Assembly (NCBI GenBank): GCA_024277285.1
Contig: JAJRVM010000204.1
Location: 4,601-68,600 of the forward strand
DNA: 64,000 nt
Direction: 5' to 3'
Source of the DNA: Planctomycetota bacterium
GTDB taxonomy: Bacteria; Planctomycetota; Planctomycetia; Pirellulales; Pirellulaceae
Shown here: piece after piece, positions 8,170 to 19,907 of the stretch
Layout of the letters: every line of letters begins with the position of its first letter
Position numbering within the stretch: position 1 is the first letter of the stretch
Notes under the pieces: generated by a model
The model's input: the letters and a program-made list of their open reading frames with translations, nothing else
Told to the model about the DNA's origin: nothing
Database searches by the model: none
Program-made: the position numbers and the translations under genes

Positions 8170-9177
8170 ATGTCGCAGCAGTGGATGACTTGGGCCCAGC
8201 AAGTACTTGACGGCGGAGAAATCGATCGTGCGCAAGCGCACGCCATTATCGACTCGGAAGATGATCAGTTACTGGCATTGCTGGACGCGGCGTTCACGAT
8301 CCGACGTCACTATTTTGGTCGTCAAGTCCGACTGCACTATCTGGAAAACGCCAAGAGTGGCCTTTGTGCCGAGGACTGTGGGTACTGCTCCCAGTCAATC
8401 GTCTCGTCAGCCGACATCGAAAAGTTCCGGATGGTGGATGCTGACAAACTGATGGAAGGGGCACGCCAGGCCGTAGCCGCCGAAGCTCGTACCTACTGTA
8501 TCGTCGCAAGTGGCCGTGGTCCCAGTGATCGCGAAGTGGCACATGTTGCCGACGTCGTGCAACAGATAAAAGCGGAAACCGGTTTGCATATCTGCTGCTG
8601 CTTGGGAATTATTTCCCCCGACCAGGCACAGCAATTGAAAGCCGCCGGTGTCGATCGTATCAACCACAATCTGAACACCAGCCGCCGCTTCCATCCGGAG
8701 GTCTGTTCAACCCATTCGTACGATGAACGCTTGCAGACCTTGCAAGTGGCGCACGAAGCAGGGCTCGAGTTGTGCGCCGGCTTGATCGTCGGCATGGGCG
8801 AAACGACGGATGATCGCGTCGACGTGGCGATGGAACTCAAACAGCTGAACGTCCATTCGATTCCTGTGAACTTCCTGAACGCGATCGAAGGCACGCCGCT
8901 CCAAGATCGTGACGAGCTGAATCCACGTGATGGACTGCGGGCCTTGTGCCTGTTCCGCTTCGTTCATCCGCAGACTCAGATCCGAGTCGCTGGCGGACGC
9001 GAAGTACGCCTGCGATCCTTACAAGCCATGGCGCTTTACCCAGCCAATTCGATGTTCGTCAGCGACTACCTGACCACGGCGGGCCAAGCCGCCGAACTTG
9101 ACTTTCAGATGATTCGCGACTTAGGATTCGAGATCGTCGCCGACGACGCCGAATCCCGGCAGCTGCTCGGCAAGTGA
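8170..9177 (+). CDS. bioB: Biotin synthase
   Basis: This 335-residue radical-SAM enzyme inserts sulfur into dethiobiotin, the last step of biotin synthesis. The radical-SAM cluster motif CAEDCGYC gives Cys66, Cys70 and Cys73, the CxxxCxxC spacing with the BioB-typical YCSQS context. Other expected features are Cys110 (RTYCIVASGRGP), the ICCCLG segment near 142-144, Cys202 in LCAGLIVGMGE and Arg272 in IRVAGGRE, matching the residues that hold the second iron-sulfur cluster in characterised BioB. The start is the ATG at 8170, preceded by AGAGGA; a longer in-frame reading from 7972 is rejected because it translates the remnant and repeat region. No other bio genes are nearby, so it stands alone. 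The length is normal for the family. Confidence 0.96.
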   Translation: MSQQWMTWAQQVLDGGEIDRAQAHAIIDSEDDQLLALLDAAFTIRRHYFGRQVRLHYLENAKSGLCAEDCGYCSQSIVSSADIEKFRMVDADKLMEGARQAVAAEARTYCIVASGRGPSDREVAHVADVVQQIKAETGLHICCCLGIISPDQAQQLKAAGVDRINHNLNTSRRFHPEVCSTHSYDERLQTLQVAHEAGLELCAGLIVGMGETTDDRVDVAMELKQLNVHSIPVNFLNAIEGTPLQDRDELNPRDGLRALCLFRFVHPQTQIRVAGGREVRLRSLQAMALYPANSMFVSDYLTTAGQAAELDFQMIRDLGFEIVADDAESRQLLGK

Positions 9178-9303
9178 ACCTCAATCCCCCGTATGCGTGC
9201 CTCGGGCAGGCCATCTGTTACACTGGACATAGTCAAAACCTCTGCGTAGTATGAAACGGTGGCACTCGGCCACCCTCCCAAGGCAGATCCTCTGGTCTGA
9301 GCT

Positions 9304-10754
9304 ATGAGCAAACACGATTCGGCCACCGGCAAACTTGATGACGGTCAGGATCTGGAGTCCCCGCCGGGTCACTACCTGAAGCTCGCTTTGCTCTGCTTGG
9401 CAATCGCGATGGCCGTGATCATCGCATTCGTCCTACTGACACCTCCTGACCCCGTTCCGGATGAGCTCGATTCTCCAGCATCCGCCAACCGACAAGAACC
9501 GGCCCCAAAAGAAGCAGTTCCCACTGCCTCGATCACACCGACAACGGCGCCGGTGGAGGTTCCCAACGAGCAGCTTCAGGCGGAACTGATCAAAGAGATT
9601 GAAACGTTACAGACGCGGTTTCCGCGCAGCCCACAAGCGTTGCATGTGGCCGCTGGTGCCTATTCGAAGATCCATCAAACGACCAAAGCTGGTGAAGTTT
9701 GGGAAAAATGCATCGAACTGGATCGCCAACATGCCGGCCCGCGGCTCGGCATGGCAACGCTGTTGTCCGAACGGGGTGAAGACAGAAAAGCAATCGAGAT
9801 GCTGCAAGGGGCTCTTGCTGACGGTTGCGTGTCAGCCGAACTGTACTACCGCCTGGCGAGCGCTCAATCCAAAATTGGCGAAGTCGAGGCGGCCGAAGAG
9901 ACCATGAAGACAGGGGTCGCGGCCTTCCCCAGCGTCGCCATCAATTGGCTACTGCTCGGACAAACCCAGAACCAGCTGCAGAAATTCGATGAGGCGGAAA
10001 CGAGCCTGCGCAAATCGATTGCATTGGGCAACAAGTCGTCTGCGGCCCTGTTCGCATTGGCCAATGCGTGCCAACGTCAAGGCAAGAGCGAGGAGGCAGC
10101 GAAGTATCGCCAGCAGTTCAGCGAACTGCGCGCCAAGGAGACGGAGACGAACAAGGACAAACCGTTTCAGGAGATCTACCAGCAAGCACTGCGTCCGATC
10201 GTCACGGGTACACTGGCATCGGCAGCGGCCATTTTCGCTGAGCAAGGTGACGCCGACCAGGCGGAACGGCTGTTCCTGCGCGCCAACGCACTGGAGCCTG
10301 GCAATCGACAGGTCTTGGAAGAACTGGCCACGTTCTACCGAAAACACGATCGCATCGCAGATGCGCGCGTCGTCCAGGAACGCCTGGTCGCGATCCAGCC
10401 GAAAAACGCGGTCTATCATATCAATCTTGCCAGCCTCGCCTCACAACTTGGGGATACCCGAGTAGCGGCACAATCGCTTGAACAGGCCAGGACACTCAAT
10501 CCCAACGACCCACTACCTTACATCGGGTTAGCCCAACTCAAGCTACAATCGGGCAATCTTCAACAGGCGCGACAATACGCGCTGAATTCGCTGCGCCGCG
10601 GCCAAACCGTCCAAGCGCTCGCACTGCTGGCAGCAATTTGCCGACAACAGGGTGACATGAGAACCGCCGAAGCTGCTCAGCAAGCGGCGGAGGACCTGGC
10701 GTCAACCAACAATGACGCGTCAACCAACAATGGCGCGGGCCCGCAGGCAGATGA

Positions 10755-10758
<4 letters not shown>
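9304..10758 (+). CDS. Membrane-anchored TPR protein (arm A of CRTAC1-like locus)
   Basis: This 484-residue protein has a short basic/acidic N-terminus, one transmembrane helix at about 24-45 (LKLALLCLAIAMAVIIAFVL), a Pro-rich linker starting with LTPPDP, and tetratricopeptide-like helical repeats from about 85 to 470. The repeats include ALADGCVSAELYYRLA and SLRKSIALGNKSSAALFALA. The topology suggests an inner-membrane anchor with the TPR part in the periplasm, working as a protein-binding scaffold. Its stop overlaps the start of the next gene (ATGA at 10755), so it is translationally coupled to a CRTAC1-like propeller. A paralogue with the same layout and the same LTPPD linker is at 22204-23760 at the other end of the locus. 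The C-terminus holds an 18-bp tandem duplication giving ASTNND-ASTNNG. Confidence 0.85.
10699..10734 (+). repeat. 18-bp tandem duplication in gene 3' end
   Basis: GCGTCAACCAACAATGAC at 10699-10716 is repeated with one change at 10717-10734. It lengthens the C-terminal tail of the TPR protein by six residues in frame. Confidence 0.9.
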
Positions 10759-12497
<1,739 letters not shown>

Positions 12498-12522
12498 AAA
12501 CAACCATGGGAGAGTGCGTTCC

Positions 12523-14211
12523 ATGCATCGATGGTTAGTGATACTGCTAATGTTGCCCTGCCTGGGTGTGCAAGCCGTGTGCGCAGCGGATCCCACTGCA
12601 TGTGAAATCCTATTCACCGACGTCACGGCCCAGACCGGCATCACTTTTAAACACAGCCATGGCGGCAGTGGCCGGAACTACATCGTCGAATTCATGAGCG
12701 CTGGACTGGCACTGTTTGACTACGACAACGATGGCTGGACTGATATCTACTTTCTCAACGGTGCTCCGCTAAAAGGAACCGTAACGACGCAAGTGCCACG
12801 CAACCAGCTGTATCGCAACAACGGCAATGGGACGTTTTCAAATGTCACCGTTGCCGCCGGAGTTGGCGATGCCCGATTTGGGCTGGGCGTGGTGGCCGGT
12901 GACTTTGACAATGATGGCCATCAGGACCTCTATGTCAACAACTTCGGCGCAAACGTGCTTTACCGTAATAATGGAGACGGAACGTTCACCGACACGACCG
13001 CCACCGCCAAGGTGGCGAGTGGCAACCAAGTGGGCGGCGGCGTCTGTTTCGTTGACGTCGACAACGATGGCAATCTCGATCTCTACGTCGGGAATTACGT
13101 TCGCTTTTCCTTCGATGAAGACACGCATGCCGATCGCAAACGCCGCCAATTCTTTTCCGGTCCTTCCGACTTCGCGGCACTGCCCGACACCCTCTTCCGC
13201 AACAAAGGAGATGGGACCTTTAGCGACGCCAGCGACGCCTCGGGAATTGGCAGTCTCCAAGGCGCGACGATGGGAATAATTTGTTTCGATTACGAGGAAG
13301 ATGGTGACAGCGACATATTCATCTGCAACGATGCGATGCGAAACTTTCTTTTTCAGAACGACGGGACAGGACACTTTCAGGAGCAGGGCCTGGCATCCGG
13401 ATTGGCTTACAATTATCAAGGCAACCAGAACGGGAGCATGGGAGTCGACTGCGCGGACTATGATGGCGATGGGCTACTGGACTTGGTCATGACCAACTAC
13501 ATGCGTGAGATGCCGGTCATCTATCACAACCTGGACAGCGGCATGTTCGAGGACCAGGCGAACATCGCCGGAATCACAGGGCGCGCGTTTCCTGAAACGA
13601 CCTGGGGGACAAGTTGGGGAGATTTCGACAACGACGGCGATTGCGATCTCTTCATGGCGTGTGGCCATTTTTTTGAATCCGCGACCAAATTCGATGATGC
13701 CGCGACCTATCGAGCAGCGAATCTGCTGTTCATGAACGTGGGAAACGGCACGTTTGTCGACGTCACGCGTCAATGCGGGAACGGCTTGGCCGTTGTACAA
13801 TGCAGTCGCGGCGTCGCGTTCGCCGATATCGATAATGATGGCGACCTGGATGCCGCCATTTTGAATTCGAATACGCAACCCACTATCATGCGAAATGACT
13901 CGACCGGTGGCAATTGGCTCAGAATCGCGCTGCGTGACAACGGCGGCAACCGTAATGGAGTTGGAGCGCGTATCCAAGTATTTGCCGAAAACACTCAATG
14001 GACGGCCGAAGTGCATTGCGGACGAGGCTATCAGAGCCACGCTACCACCGACGTTCACTTCGGTCTGGGCTCGGCAAGAACAATCGATCGCGTGGAGGTG
14101 CACTGGCTCGGCAGTGCCAAGGAAACATTCCGACACGTCTCTATCAATCAACGTGTTGTGCTGGTTCATGGAAGCTCCGTGCCCCGAGCAGGTGCCATGG
14201 GTGAACAATAA
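12523..14211 (+). CDS. CRTAC1-like FG-GAP/UnbV secreted propeller, arm A member 2
   Basis: This 562-residue paralogue of the preceding gene has a clear signal peptide (MHRWLVILLMLPCLGVQAVC), a conserved Cys (ACEILFTD), FG-GAP repeats with DYDNDGWTDIYFLNG, DFDNDGHQDLYVNNFG and DVDNDGNLDLYVGNY calcium loops, and a C-terminal UnbV/ASPIC module (CGRGYQSHATTDVHFGLGS). The start chosen is the ATG at 12523 because GGGAG lies 10 bases upstream; an in-frame GTG at 12514 is too close to that site. It follows the first propeller gene by 25 bp and is probably in the same operon. It is predicted to be periplasmic or surface-located. The regular DxDxDG loops make calcium binding likely by family knowledge. 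Confidence 0.88.
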   Translation: MHRWLVILLMLPCLGVQAVCAADPTACEILFTDVTAQTGITFKHSHGGSGRNYIVEFMSAGLALFDYDNDGWTDIYFLNGAPLKGTVTTQVPRNQLYRNNGNGTFSNVTVAAGVGDARFGLGVVAGDFDNDGHQDLYVNNFGANVLYRNNGDGTFTDTTATAKVASGNQVGGGVCFVDVDNDGNLDLYVGNYVRFSFDEDTHADRKRRQFFSGPSDFAALPDTLFRNKGDGTFSDASDASGIGSLQGATMGIICFDYEEDGDSDIFICNDAMRNFLFQNDGTGHFQEQGLASGLAYNYQGNQNGSMGVDCADYDGDGLLDLVMTNYMREMPVIYHNLDSGMFEDQANIAGITGRAFPETTWGTSWGDFDNDGDCDLFMACGHFFESATKFDDAATYRAANLLFMNVGNGTFVDVTRQCGNGLAVVQCSRGVAFADIDNDGDLDAAILNSNTQPTIMRNDSTGGNWLRIALRDNGGNRNGVGARIQVFAENTQWTAEVHCGRGYQSHATTDVHFGLGSARTIDRVEVHWLGSAKETFRHVSINQRVVLVHGSSVPRAGAMGEQ

Positions 14212-14406
14212 GGCGAGCGGCAAGTGGAATCATCCCGTAGCTGCCGTCGCAGAATGCGGTGTTCTCGGGTTGCTGGCATGCCAGGAACTGCCGTCGCCAC
14301 CATGCCGGTTTCTGCCGCTCTCCTCCGACATGCAATAAGAAATGACGTAGTACTAAACTATGCGGCATCGGCTCGAGTAACCCATTCCACACGCTAAGAT
14401 CACACC

Positions 14407-16089
14407 ATGCAAACCATCACACGCTACTGCTGTTGCCTGGCGGCCATCGCCGTGATCTGGCCAAGCCACATTCGTGCCCAACCGGTTGAGCCATGCGACA
14501 TCAACCTGACTGACATCACCTCACAGACTCGTATCGGCTTTCGGCACACAGACGGCGGAACCGGGAACCGCTACATTATCGAAAGCGTGGTGGCCGGACT
14601 GGCACTGTTCGACTACGACGGCGATGAGTTTGTCGATATCTACTTTTTGAACGGCGCCCCGCGCAAGTACGGGTCAGACGGCACTGGCCCACGCAATGCG
14701 CTTTATCGCAACAACGGCGATTCGACGTTCACGGATGTGACACGCCAAGCAGGGGTCGGTGACGCCGGTTACGGCCTGGGGGTAACGGCCGGAGATTATG
14801 ACAATGATGGCGATCAAGATCTCTACCTAAATAATTTTGGCCCTAACGTGCTCTATCGAAACAATGGAGACGGTACATTTACAGCAGTGACGCCCCAAGC
14901 AAGAGTCGGCAACGGCACTCAAGTCGGAGCGGGCACCGCGATGCTGGATATCGACGCCGACGGTGATCTCGACCTCTATGTGGCCAACTACGTCGATTTC
15001 AATTACGACAAACACATTGTTCGCAAAATTGGCCCTCACCAATTCCATCCCGGTCCAGCCGACTACGATCCGGTGCCCGACAACCTCTTTCGCAATAATG
15101 GTGATGGTACCTTCACGGACATCTCAGAAGCGTCAGGAATCAGTGCTGTGGCCGGAACCGGGATGGGTATCGTCTGCTTTGACTATGACTCGGATCGTGA
15201 CACCGACATATTCATATGCAACGATCACCGCCCTAATTTCCTGATGCGGAATGACGGTAAGGGGCATTTCCAGGAAGTCGGCCTGCTGGCCGGTGTCGCC
15301 TTCGATGGTTTTGGCAATCAGAACGGGAGCATGGCCGTTGATTGTGGCGATTATGACAACGACGGCCGCCTGGACCTGTTCGTAACGGACTACTCCTCTG
15401 AGTTGCCTGTACTCTATCGGAACCTGGGCGACGGTTTGTTTGAGGACGCAACACGCGCCGCCCGCATCGCCAACACGACGTTTCCGCACGTGACTTGGGG
15501 CACCGGCATGATCGACTTCGACTCCGATGGAGACCGCGACATCTTCGTCGCATGTGGCCATTTCATGGACAACATCCGGTTTATCGACGACCGTACGCAA
15601 GTGCAGGTCCGCAACATATTGCTGCAGAATATAGGTGACGGGACGTTCAGGGACGTGTCAAACCGCTGCGGCAGTGGGTTGGCACCGGTCGAAGCAAGCA
15701 AGGGGGCGGGTTTCGATGACCTGGACAATGACGGTGACATCGACGCGGTGATACTCAACGCCAACGGCGTGCCGACGATCATCCGCAACGACAGCAGCAC
15801 CAAAAACCACTGGCTGCAGATCCGATTGATCGGAACTAACAGCAATCGCGACGGTGCGGGAGCTCGCGTCCGTGTGGTCGTCGGCGGCAAGAGCCAGATT
15901 GCCGAAGTGCACCGTGGCCGTGGATACCAGGGTCACTTCGGTGCTCAGCTGCACTTCGGCTTGGGCGATGCCACACACGTTGATCGAATCGAAATCTCCT
16001 GGATCGGCGGCGGGCGCGACGAGCTCTCAGGGATTGCCGTCGATCAGTGCATCGTTGTGACGCAGGATGGTGTGGCAATGCACCAGTGA
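14407..16089 (+). CDS. CRTAC1-like FG-GAP/UnbV secreted propeller, arm A member 3
   Basis: This 560-residue protein has a signal peptide ending near HIRA-QPV, then CDINLTDIT, FG-GAP repeats (DYDGDEFVDIYFLNG, DYDNDGDQDLYLNNFG, DIDADGDLDLYVANYVDF) and a UnbV/ASPIC tail (RGRGYQGHFGAQLHFGLGD). It keeps the same cysteines as the other members. The gap to the previous gene is 195 bp, so it may have its own promoter. It is the last gene of the rightward arm; a perfect 11-bp hairpin terminator begins 12 bp after the stop. DIDADGDLDLYVANYVDF is shared closely with the arm B members at 18168 and 20198, so it is in part intermediate between the two groups. Confidence 0.88.
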   Translation: MQTITRYCCCLAAIAVIWPSHIRAQPVEPCDINLTDITSQTRIGFRHTDGGTGNRYIIESVVAGLALFDYDGDEFVDIYFLNGAPRKYGSDGTGPRNALYRNNGDSTFTDVTRQAGVGDAGYGLGVTAGDYDNDGDQDLYLNNFGPNVLYRNNGDGTFTAVTPQARVGNGTQVGAGTAMLDIDADGDLDLYVANYVDFNYDKHIVRKIGPHQFHPGPADYDPVPDNLFRNNGDGTFTDISEASGISAVAGTGMGIVCFDYDSDRDTDIFICNDHRPNFLMRNDGKGHFQEVGLLAGVAFDGFGNQNGSMAVDCGDYDNDGRLDLFVTDYSSELPVLYRNLGDGLFEDATRAARIANTTFPHVTWGTGMIDFDSDGDRDIFVACGHFMDNIRFIDDRTQVQVRNILLQNIGDGTFRDVSNRCGSGLAPVEASKGAGFDDLDNDGDIDAVILNANGVPTIIRNDSSTKNHWLQIRLIGTNSNRDGAGARVRVVVGGKSQIAEVHRGRGYQGHFGAQLHFGLGDATHVDRIEISWIGGGRDELSGIAVDQCIVVTQDGVAMHQ

Positions 16090-16101
16090 ACGGCAAAAAA
16101 A

Positions 16102-16136
16102 GCGGACCGGCAATCGAATGCCGGTCCGCGTATTTT
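16102..16136. terminator. Bidirectional Rho-independent terminator
   Basis: GCGGACCGGCA (16102-16112) pairs perfectly with TGCCGGTCCGC (16119-16129) around a six-base loop. TATTTT follows on the plus strand and an A7 run precedes it, giving a T run for the minus strand. It lies between the converging propeller gene (ending 16089) and lipoprotein gene (ending 16204). Confidence 0.9.
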
Positions 16137-16203
16137 CCATTGATGGCCCCACGATCGTTCAGAGTACTGAAGCCATCAGCGAGTACGTTTCCAAAACGAA
16201 CAA

Positions 16204-16677
16204 CTACTTACTGGTCATCTTGATATCGTACGTATTGCCGCCCGATTTCACTTCAAATGTCAATTCGGTCGCGGTGTTGTACTTGGCCGGAATCTTCTCG
16301 GCCTGGTCAGCGTTATTGTACATCGCCGCGTCGCCACCCTTGCCCATCGCCATATCTTCGTACGACCCGCTGTCCGATGTCATTTTGGTATCAACGTCAT
16401 CCTTCGCGACCCCCATCGAGGTGACCTTAACTTTGTGCGTTCCAATAAGTGCACCCACAGCATCTCCGAATCCCAGCGTGTATTTGCCAGCATCGTCGGT
16501 CGTTGCCGTCGAGGGCCTTCCGCCCGCGTCAGGCGTGAAGGTCACCAGAACATTGGCAGCCGGTTGACCATCCAACGTTACGGTGCCGGTGACCTCTCCC
16601 AGGTCAGGGGCGCCAGAGCCACAACCGAGGCAGACCAAACTAACCAAGCCCAAGGCCACTGAAAACAATCGCATCAT
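16204..16677 (-). CDS. Small lipoprotein with carboxypeptidase-regulatory-like fold
   Basis: This 157-residue protein starts MMRLFSVALGLVSLVCLGC with a lipoprotein-type signal ending at LGC-GSG. A beta-rich domain of the carboxypeptidase regulatory-like/transthyretin type follows (GTVTLDGQPAANVLVTFTP then TTDDAGKYTLGF). Such small lipoproteins are numerous in planctomycetes and are thought to sit in a membrane facing the periplasm; no enzymatic role is expected. The start at 16677 is set by GGGAGGG eight to ten bases upstream; longer readings to 16731 lack this. It lies 3' of the DUF1559 gene on the same strand but is separated from it by a terminator hairpin, so it likely has its own promoter. 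It sits at the centre of the mirror-image propeller locus. Confidence 0.82.
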   Translation of the reverse strand: MMRLFSVALGLVSLVCLGCGSGAPDLGEVTGTVTLDGQPAANVLVTFTPDAGGRPSTATTDDAGKYTLGFGDAVGALIGTHKVKVTSMGVAKDDVDTKMTSDSGSYEDMAMGKGGDAAMYNNADQAEKIPAKYNTATELTFEVKSGGNTYDIKMTSK

Positions 16678-16746
16678 TACTACCCTCCCCTTCGTCATTT
16701 CGTAAGCAGACACTCGCTTGAAACGAATCAACGGTGTCTAGAATAT

Positions 16747-16781
16747 AAAAACGCGCCCGACGGCTAGATGCGTCGGGCGCG
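16747..16781 (-). terminator. Rho-independent terminator after the DUF1559 gene
   Basis: CGCGCCCGACG (16752-16762) and CGTCGGGCGCG (16771-16781) form a perfect 11-bp stem with an eight-base loop. On the minus strand the stem is followed by TTTTTATATT, so it terminates the leftward DUF1559 transcript 35 bp after its stop codon. Confidence 0.9.
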
Positions 16782-16815
16782 AACAAATGTTCAAACTATA
16801 CTTGTCGTTGCTGAA

Positions 16816-17886
16816 TCAGAGCTGGTCTAACGCAACACGCTCTTCACCAGCACGACTGCCCAAGGCACCCCAAACACCCCACGGTGATATTCCACCTCGG
16901 TTATTAATATCGTTGATCGTCTGGTCACCCGAATCAATCGTATCGGTGACGAAGTGGACCGAACCATCCGCCATCACGACGTGAGCACCCGATGGGTGAT
17001 TACTCGAGAGCGTAGCCATTGCTTCGTTCCAGTCGCCAGCACCCCAGTTACAGGAAGGGCCGTTCGGCGGTACCATCGTGGTCAAGCCGGTGAAGTACGG
17101 TCGCCCGTCCCATGCACGGCCTCCCGGCGGACGGAAGTTTTGCCGCACAGGACCGGTCAATTGCCTCGTGACGATGTCATAGCGCGCCGAACATGCGGCA
17201 GGATTCCAAGCGGTTACCCATTCAGCAATTCCGCCTTTCAGATGACGCGGTCCATGATTACCGATCGAGCACTCACCCATCATGATGGTATTGGACAATC
17301 CATCGGTAATGCCTGACATCGGCAACCAACGATTCCGCTGATAGATTCCGCGGTTGTCACGACCACCACCCCAGTTCGGGAAGAAGTGGTTCTGGTGATA
17401 ATCGTCACCAACCGAAAAACGATAGCTGGTCAAGGAAGGACTCTCACGACGGTCCGGCGGGTCACCACCTTCAGAGGGACACAACAATGTCTCAATGTCA
17501 ACCTTCCAATAGAGATTATGGAACTGCGTATTGGACGTCGACCATGGTGCCGGCAGGCCGATATTCGGGCGGGCGCGCTGCATCATCCCGTCATACAACG
17601 GCGTCTGCTCAATGAAGGGCAGTAAACTAATAAAGGGGGAGTAAGTGATCCCCCCATTTTGCCCCATCCCTCGCGCGCCCAACGCGGGCAACTTGTTGTG
17701 GATGTCATGATAGTTGTGGTTCGCCAACCCCAACTGTTTCATGTTATTTCCACATGACATTCTGCGGGCCGCCTCACGCGCTGCCTGCACCGCAGGCAAC
17801 AACAACGCGACCAAAATGCCGATGATGGCGATCACCACCAGCAATTCGACGAGGGTGAAACCCTTTCTACCCAAAGTACGCTGCAT
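16816..17886 (-). CDS. DUF1559 protein with prepilin-like N-terminus
   Basis: This 356-residue protein begins with a type IV prepilin-type signal: [20 protein letters not shown], cleaved after the glycine, with Glu at mature position 5. This leads into the typical planctomycete [31 protein letters not shown] segment. The rest is a DUF1559 domain ending in [15 protein letters not shown]. These pseudopilin-like proteins are abundant in Planctomycetes; their function is not known. Processing would need a prepilin peptidase and could involve GspF-type machinery such as that at the left end of this window. The gene is followed by its own terminator. A 13-bp tandem repeat lies 55 bp upstream of the start. 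It is in the centre of the CRTAC1-like locus, downstream of the leftward arm. Confidence 0.92.
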   Translation of the reverse strand: [356 protein letters not shown]

Positions 17887-17940
17887 CGTTCACCTCCACA
17901 AATCTTGAAAAGGAATTAATAATAGCACTCGAAGACTCTT

Positions 17941-17991
17941 CAGTGCGCCTAGTCAGTGCGCCTAGTCAGTGCGCCTAGTCAGTGCGCCTAG
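17941..17991. repeat. 13-bp tandem repeat, 3.9 units
   Basis: CAGTGCGCCTAGT is repeated three times perfectly from 17941 and a fourth time lacking its last base. It lies 55-105 bp upstream of the DUF1559 start codon, so a change in copy number would alter the upstream region or leader. Confidence 0.95.
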
Positions 17992-18167
17992 CGCGCCCTT
18001 CCCATTTGGGTATGCGCAGGTCTTACAGACATTCCCCTGAATATACGTCGATCCGACTTTAAAAACAACAACGCTACCGTTTCGGCGGTCGAAAATCCCC
18101 AAAATACCTAGCCCGCGTCACCCACCGGCGGGGCATTACCCCCAAAAGGGCTGTCCAGTCAACCTCG

Positions 18168-19907
18168 TCACCGCGTCGGCGTCGCCGATCCTTCGACCAG
18201 AATCACATGCTGATCCACCGCACGTGCCGGAAACGACTCCCATTCTTCGCCTGACGTGCCACCAAGTAACTCGCCCTTAGGCCATCTGATTTCGATACGA
18301 TCGACTCTAGCACGATCCCCCAACCCGAATTGGAGTCGCGTACCAAAATGACTTTGATAACCACGGCCGCTGTGCACTTCGGCCACTTGCACAAGATCAC
18401 CGGCGACGACGCGCACCCGTGCTCCCACCGCCGCGCGATTCCCCTTGGTGCCGATAACCGTCACTTGCAGCCAGTGATTCTGGCGGGGGTTCTGATTGGG
18501 CGAATCGTTGCGCAACAAACTGGCCAAGGCATCTGAATTCGAGACAACCACATCTAGATCACCATCATTGTCAAAGTCGTCCAGGCCGATCCCGCGACTG
18601 CTTTCGACGATCTCCATACCCGTCCCGGCACGCTGGGAAACATCCACAAACTTGCCATCGCCAGTGTTCATCAGTAAGAAATTGGGAATCTTACGAGCCG
18701 TTCGATCGTCGACGTTTTCAATGGCATCAAAATGGCCGCAGGCAATGAAGACATCGCGATCGCCATCGTTGTCAAAGTCGCCAAAGCCTGTCCCCCAATT
18801 GACGTGCGGCAGTAGATCGACCGTGATCCTCGCCCAACTGGTGGCATCTTCAAACGTACCGCCTCCCAGGTTGCGATACAGAATCGGCAGCTCCTGCTGA
18901 TAGTCGGTCATGAAAAGGTCCAAGTCACCGTCATTGTCTACGTCGCCGCAATCGACTCCCATGCTGGTGCTCTGCGTGCCATCAAAATCGTAAGCCACTC
19001 CCGCGACCAGTCCAACCTCTTCAAAGTGTCCCTGACCGTCATTTTGGAACAAGAAATTCGCTTTCGCGTCATGACAGACAAAGACATCGGCATCACCATC
19101 GTCGTCAAAGTCACCGCACACAATGCCCATTCCCGGACCGACATGCACTGCAATTCCAGCCGCCTCACTCACATCGGTGAATGTTCCATCTCCGTTGTTC
19201 CGGTAAAGCGTATCAGGGACGGGGTTGTAGTGGCCTGGAGCCGTGATAAACACCTGCTCGTCGACAACGACGGAAACATGATTGTCGAACGTAAAGTCGA
19301 CGTAGTTGGCTACATACAGGTCAAGGTCACCATCACCTTCAATGTCCAAGAACGCCGTGCCAGCACCAACTTTGTCACCATTGCGCACCGATGCCAGAGC
19401 GGTAATATCGCGAAAAGTCCCATCACCGTTATTGCGATAAAGCACGTTGGAACCAAAGTTATTCACGTACAGGTCTGGATAACCGTCGTTATCCCAATCG
19501 CCAGCCGTGACCCCCAACCCATACCCTTTATCACCAACCCCCGCCGCCTCGGTAACCTCGGTAAAGGTCCCGTCCCCATCGTTGTGATACAGACTGTTGT
19601 GCGGCACTGTTCTCAGCGTCGTCCCCTTGAGAGTGGCGCCGTTGAGAAAATAGACATCAATGTAACCATCGCGGTCGTAATCGAACGTCACCAGCCCACC
19701 CACCACACCTTCCACAATGTATCCCTGGCCATCGCCACCATGCTGATGCCGAAACGAAATCCCCGAATCGGGCAACGCATTGACCAAATGGATGGTGCAG
19801 CGTGGTGGGGTAGCGAAAAGGGAACGCCCTGCAATCGACGTCACGACCAGGATCAGGATCCCAACGATGCAATTAAGCCAGCGTGTTTTCATTCTTCGTA
19901 TCTGCAT
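18168..19907 (-). CDS. CRTAC1-like FG-GAP/UnbV secreted propeller, arm B member 2
   Basis: This 579-residue protein (574 if started at the ATG at 19892) has a signal peptide (WLNCIVGILILVVTSIAG), CTIHLVNALPDSGISFRH, then FG-GAP repeats such as DYDRDGYIDVYFLNG, DWDNDGYPDLYVNNFG and DIEGDGDLDLYVANYVDF, and a UnbV/ASPIC module (SGRGYQSHFGTRLQFGLGD, IEIRWPKG). It is closest to the next gene upstream (20198): both share MGVDCGD-DNDGDLDLFMTDYQ and ESSRGIGLDD. A 12-bp tandem duplication covers the start region and gives two candidate start codons. It lies downstream of the arm B TPR and propeller genes on the same strand, 290 bp after the previous gene. Confidence 0.87.
   Translation of the reverse strand: MQIRRMKTRWLNCIVGILILVVTSIAGRSLFATPPRCTIHLVNALPDSGISFRHQHGGDGQGYIVEGVVGGLVTFDYDRDGYIDVYFLNGATLKGTTLRTVPHNSLYHNDGDGTFTEVTEAAGVGDKGYGLGVTAGDWDNDGYPDLYVNNFGSNVLYRNNGDGTFRDITALASVRNGDKVGAGTAFLDIEGDGDLDLYVANYVDFTFDNHVSVVVDEQVFITAPGHYNPVPDTLYRNNGDGTFTDVSEAAGIAVHVGPGMGIVCGDFDDDGDADVFVCHDAKANFLFQNDGQGHFEEVGLVAGVAYDFDGTQSTSMGVDCGDVDNDGDLDLFMTDYQQELPILYRNLGGGTFEDATSWARITVDLLPHVNWGTGFGDFDNDGDRDVFIACGHFDAIENVDDRTARKIPNFLLMNTGDGKFVDVSQRAGTGMEIVESSRGIGLDDFDNDGDLDVVVSNSDALASLLRNDSPNQNPRQNHWLQVTVIGTKGNRAAVGARVRVVAGDLVQVAEVHSGRGYQSHFGTRLQFGLGDRARVDRIEIRWPKGELLGGTSGEEWESFPARAVDQHVILVEGSATPTR

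Noticed and set aside
17941..17991. Possible CRISPR-like array
   Set aside because: The 13-bp units are directly adjacent with no spacers and no cas genes are in the window; it is a simple tandem repeat.
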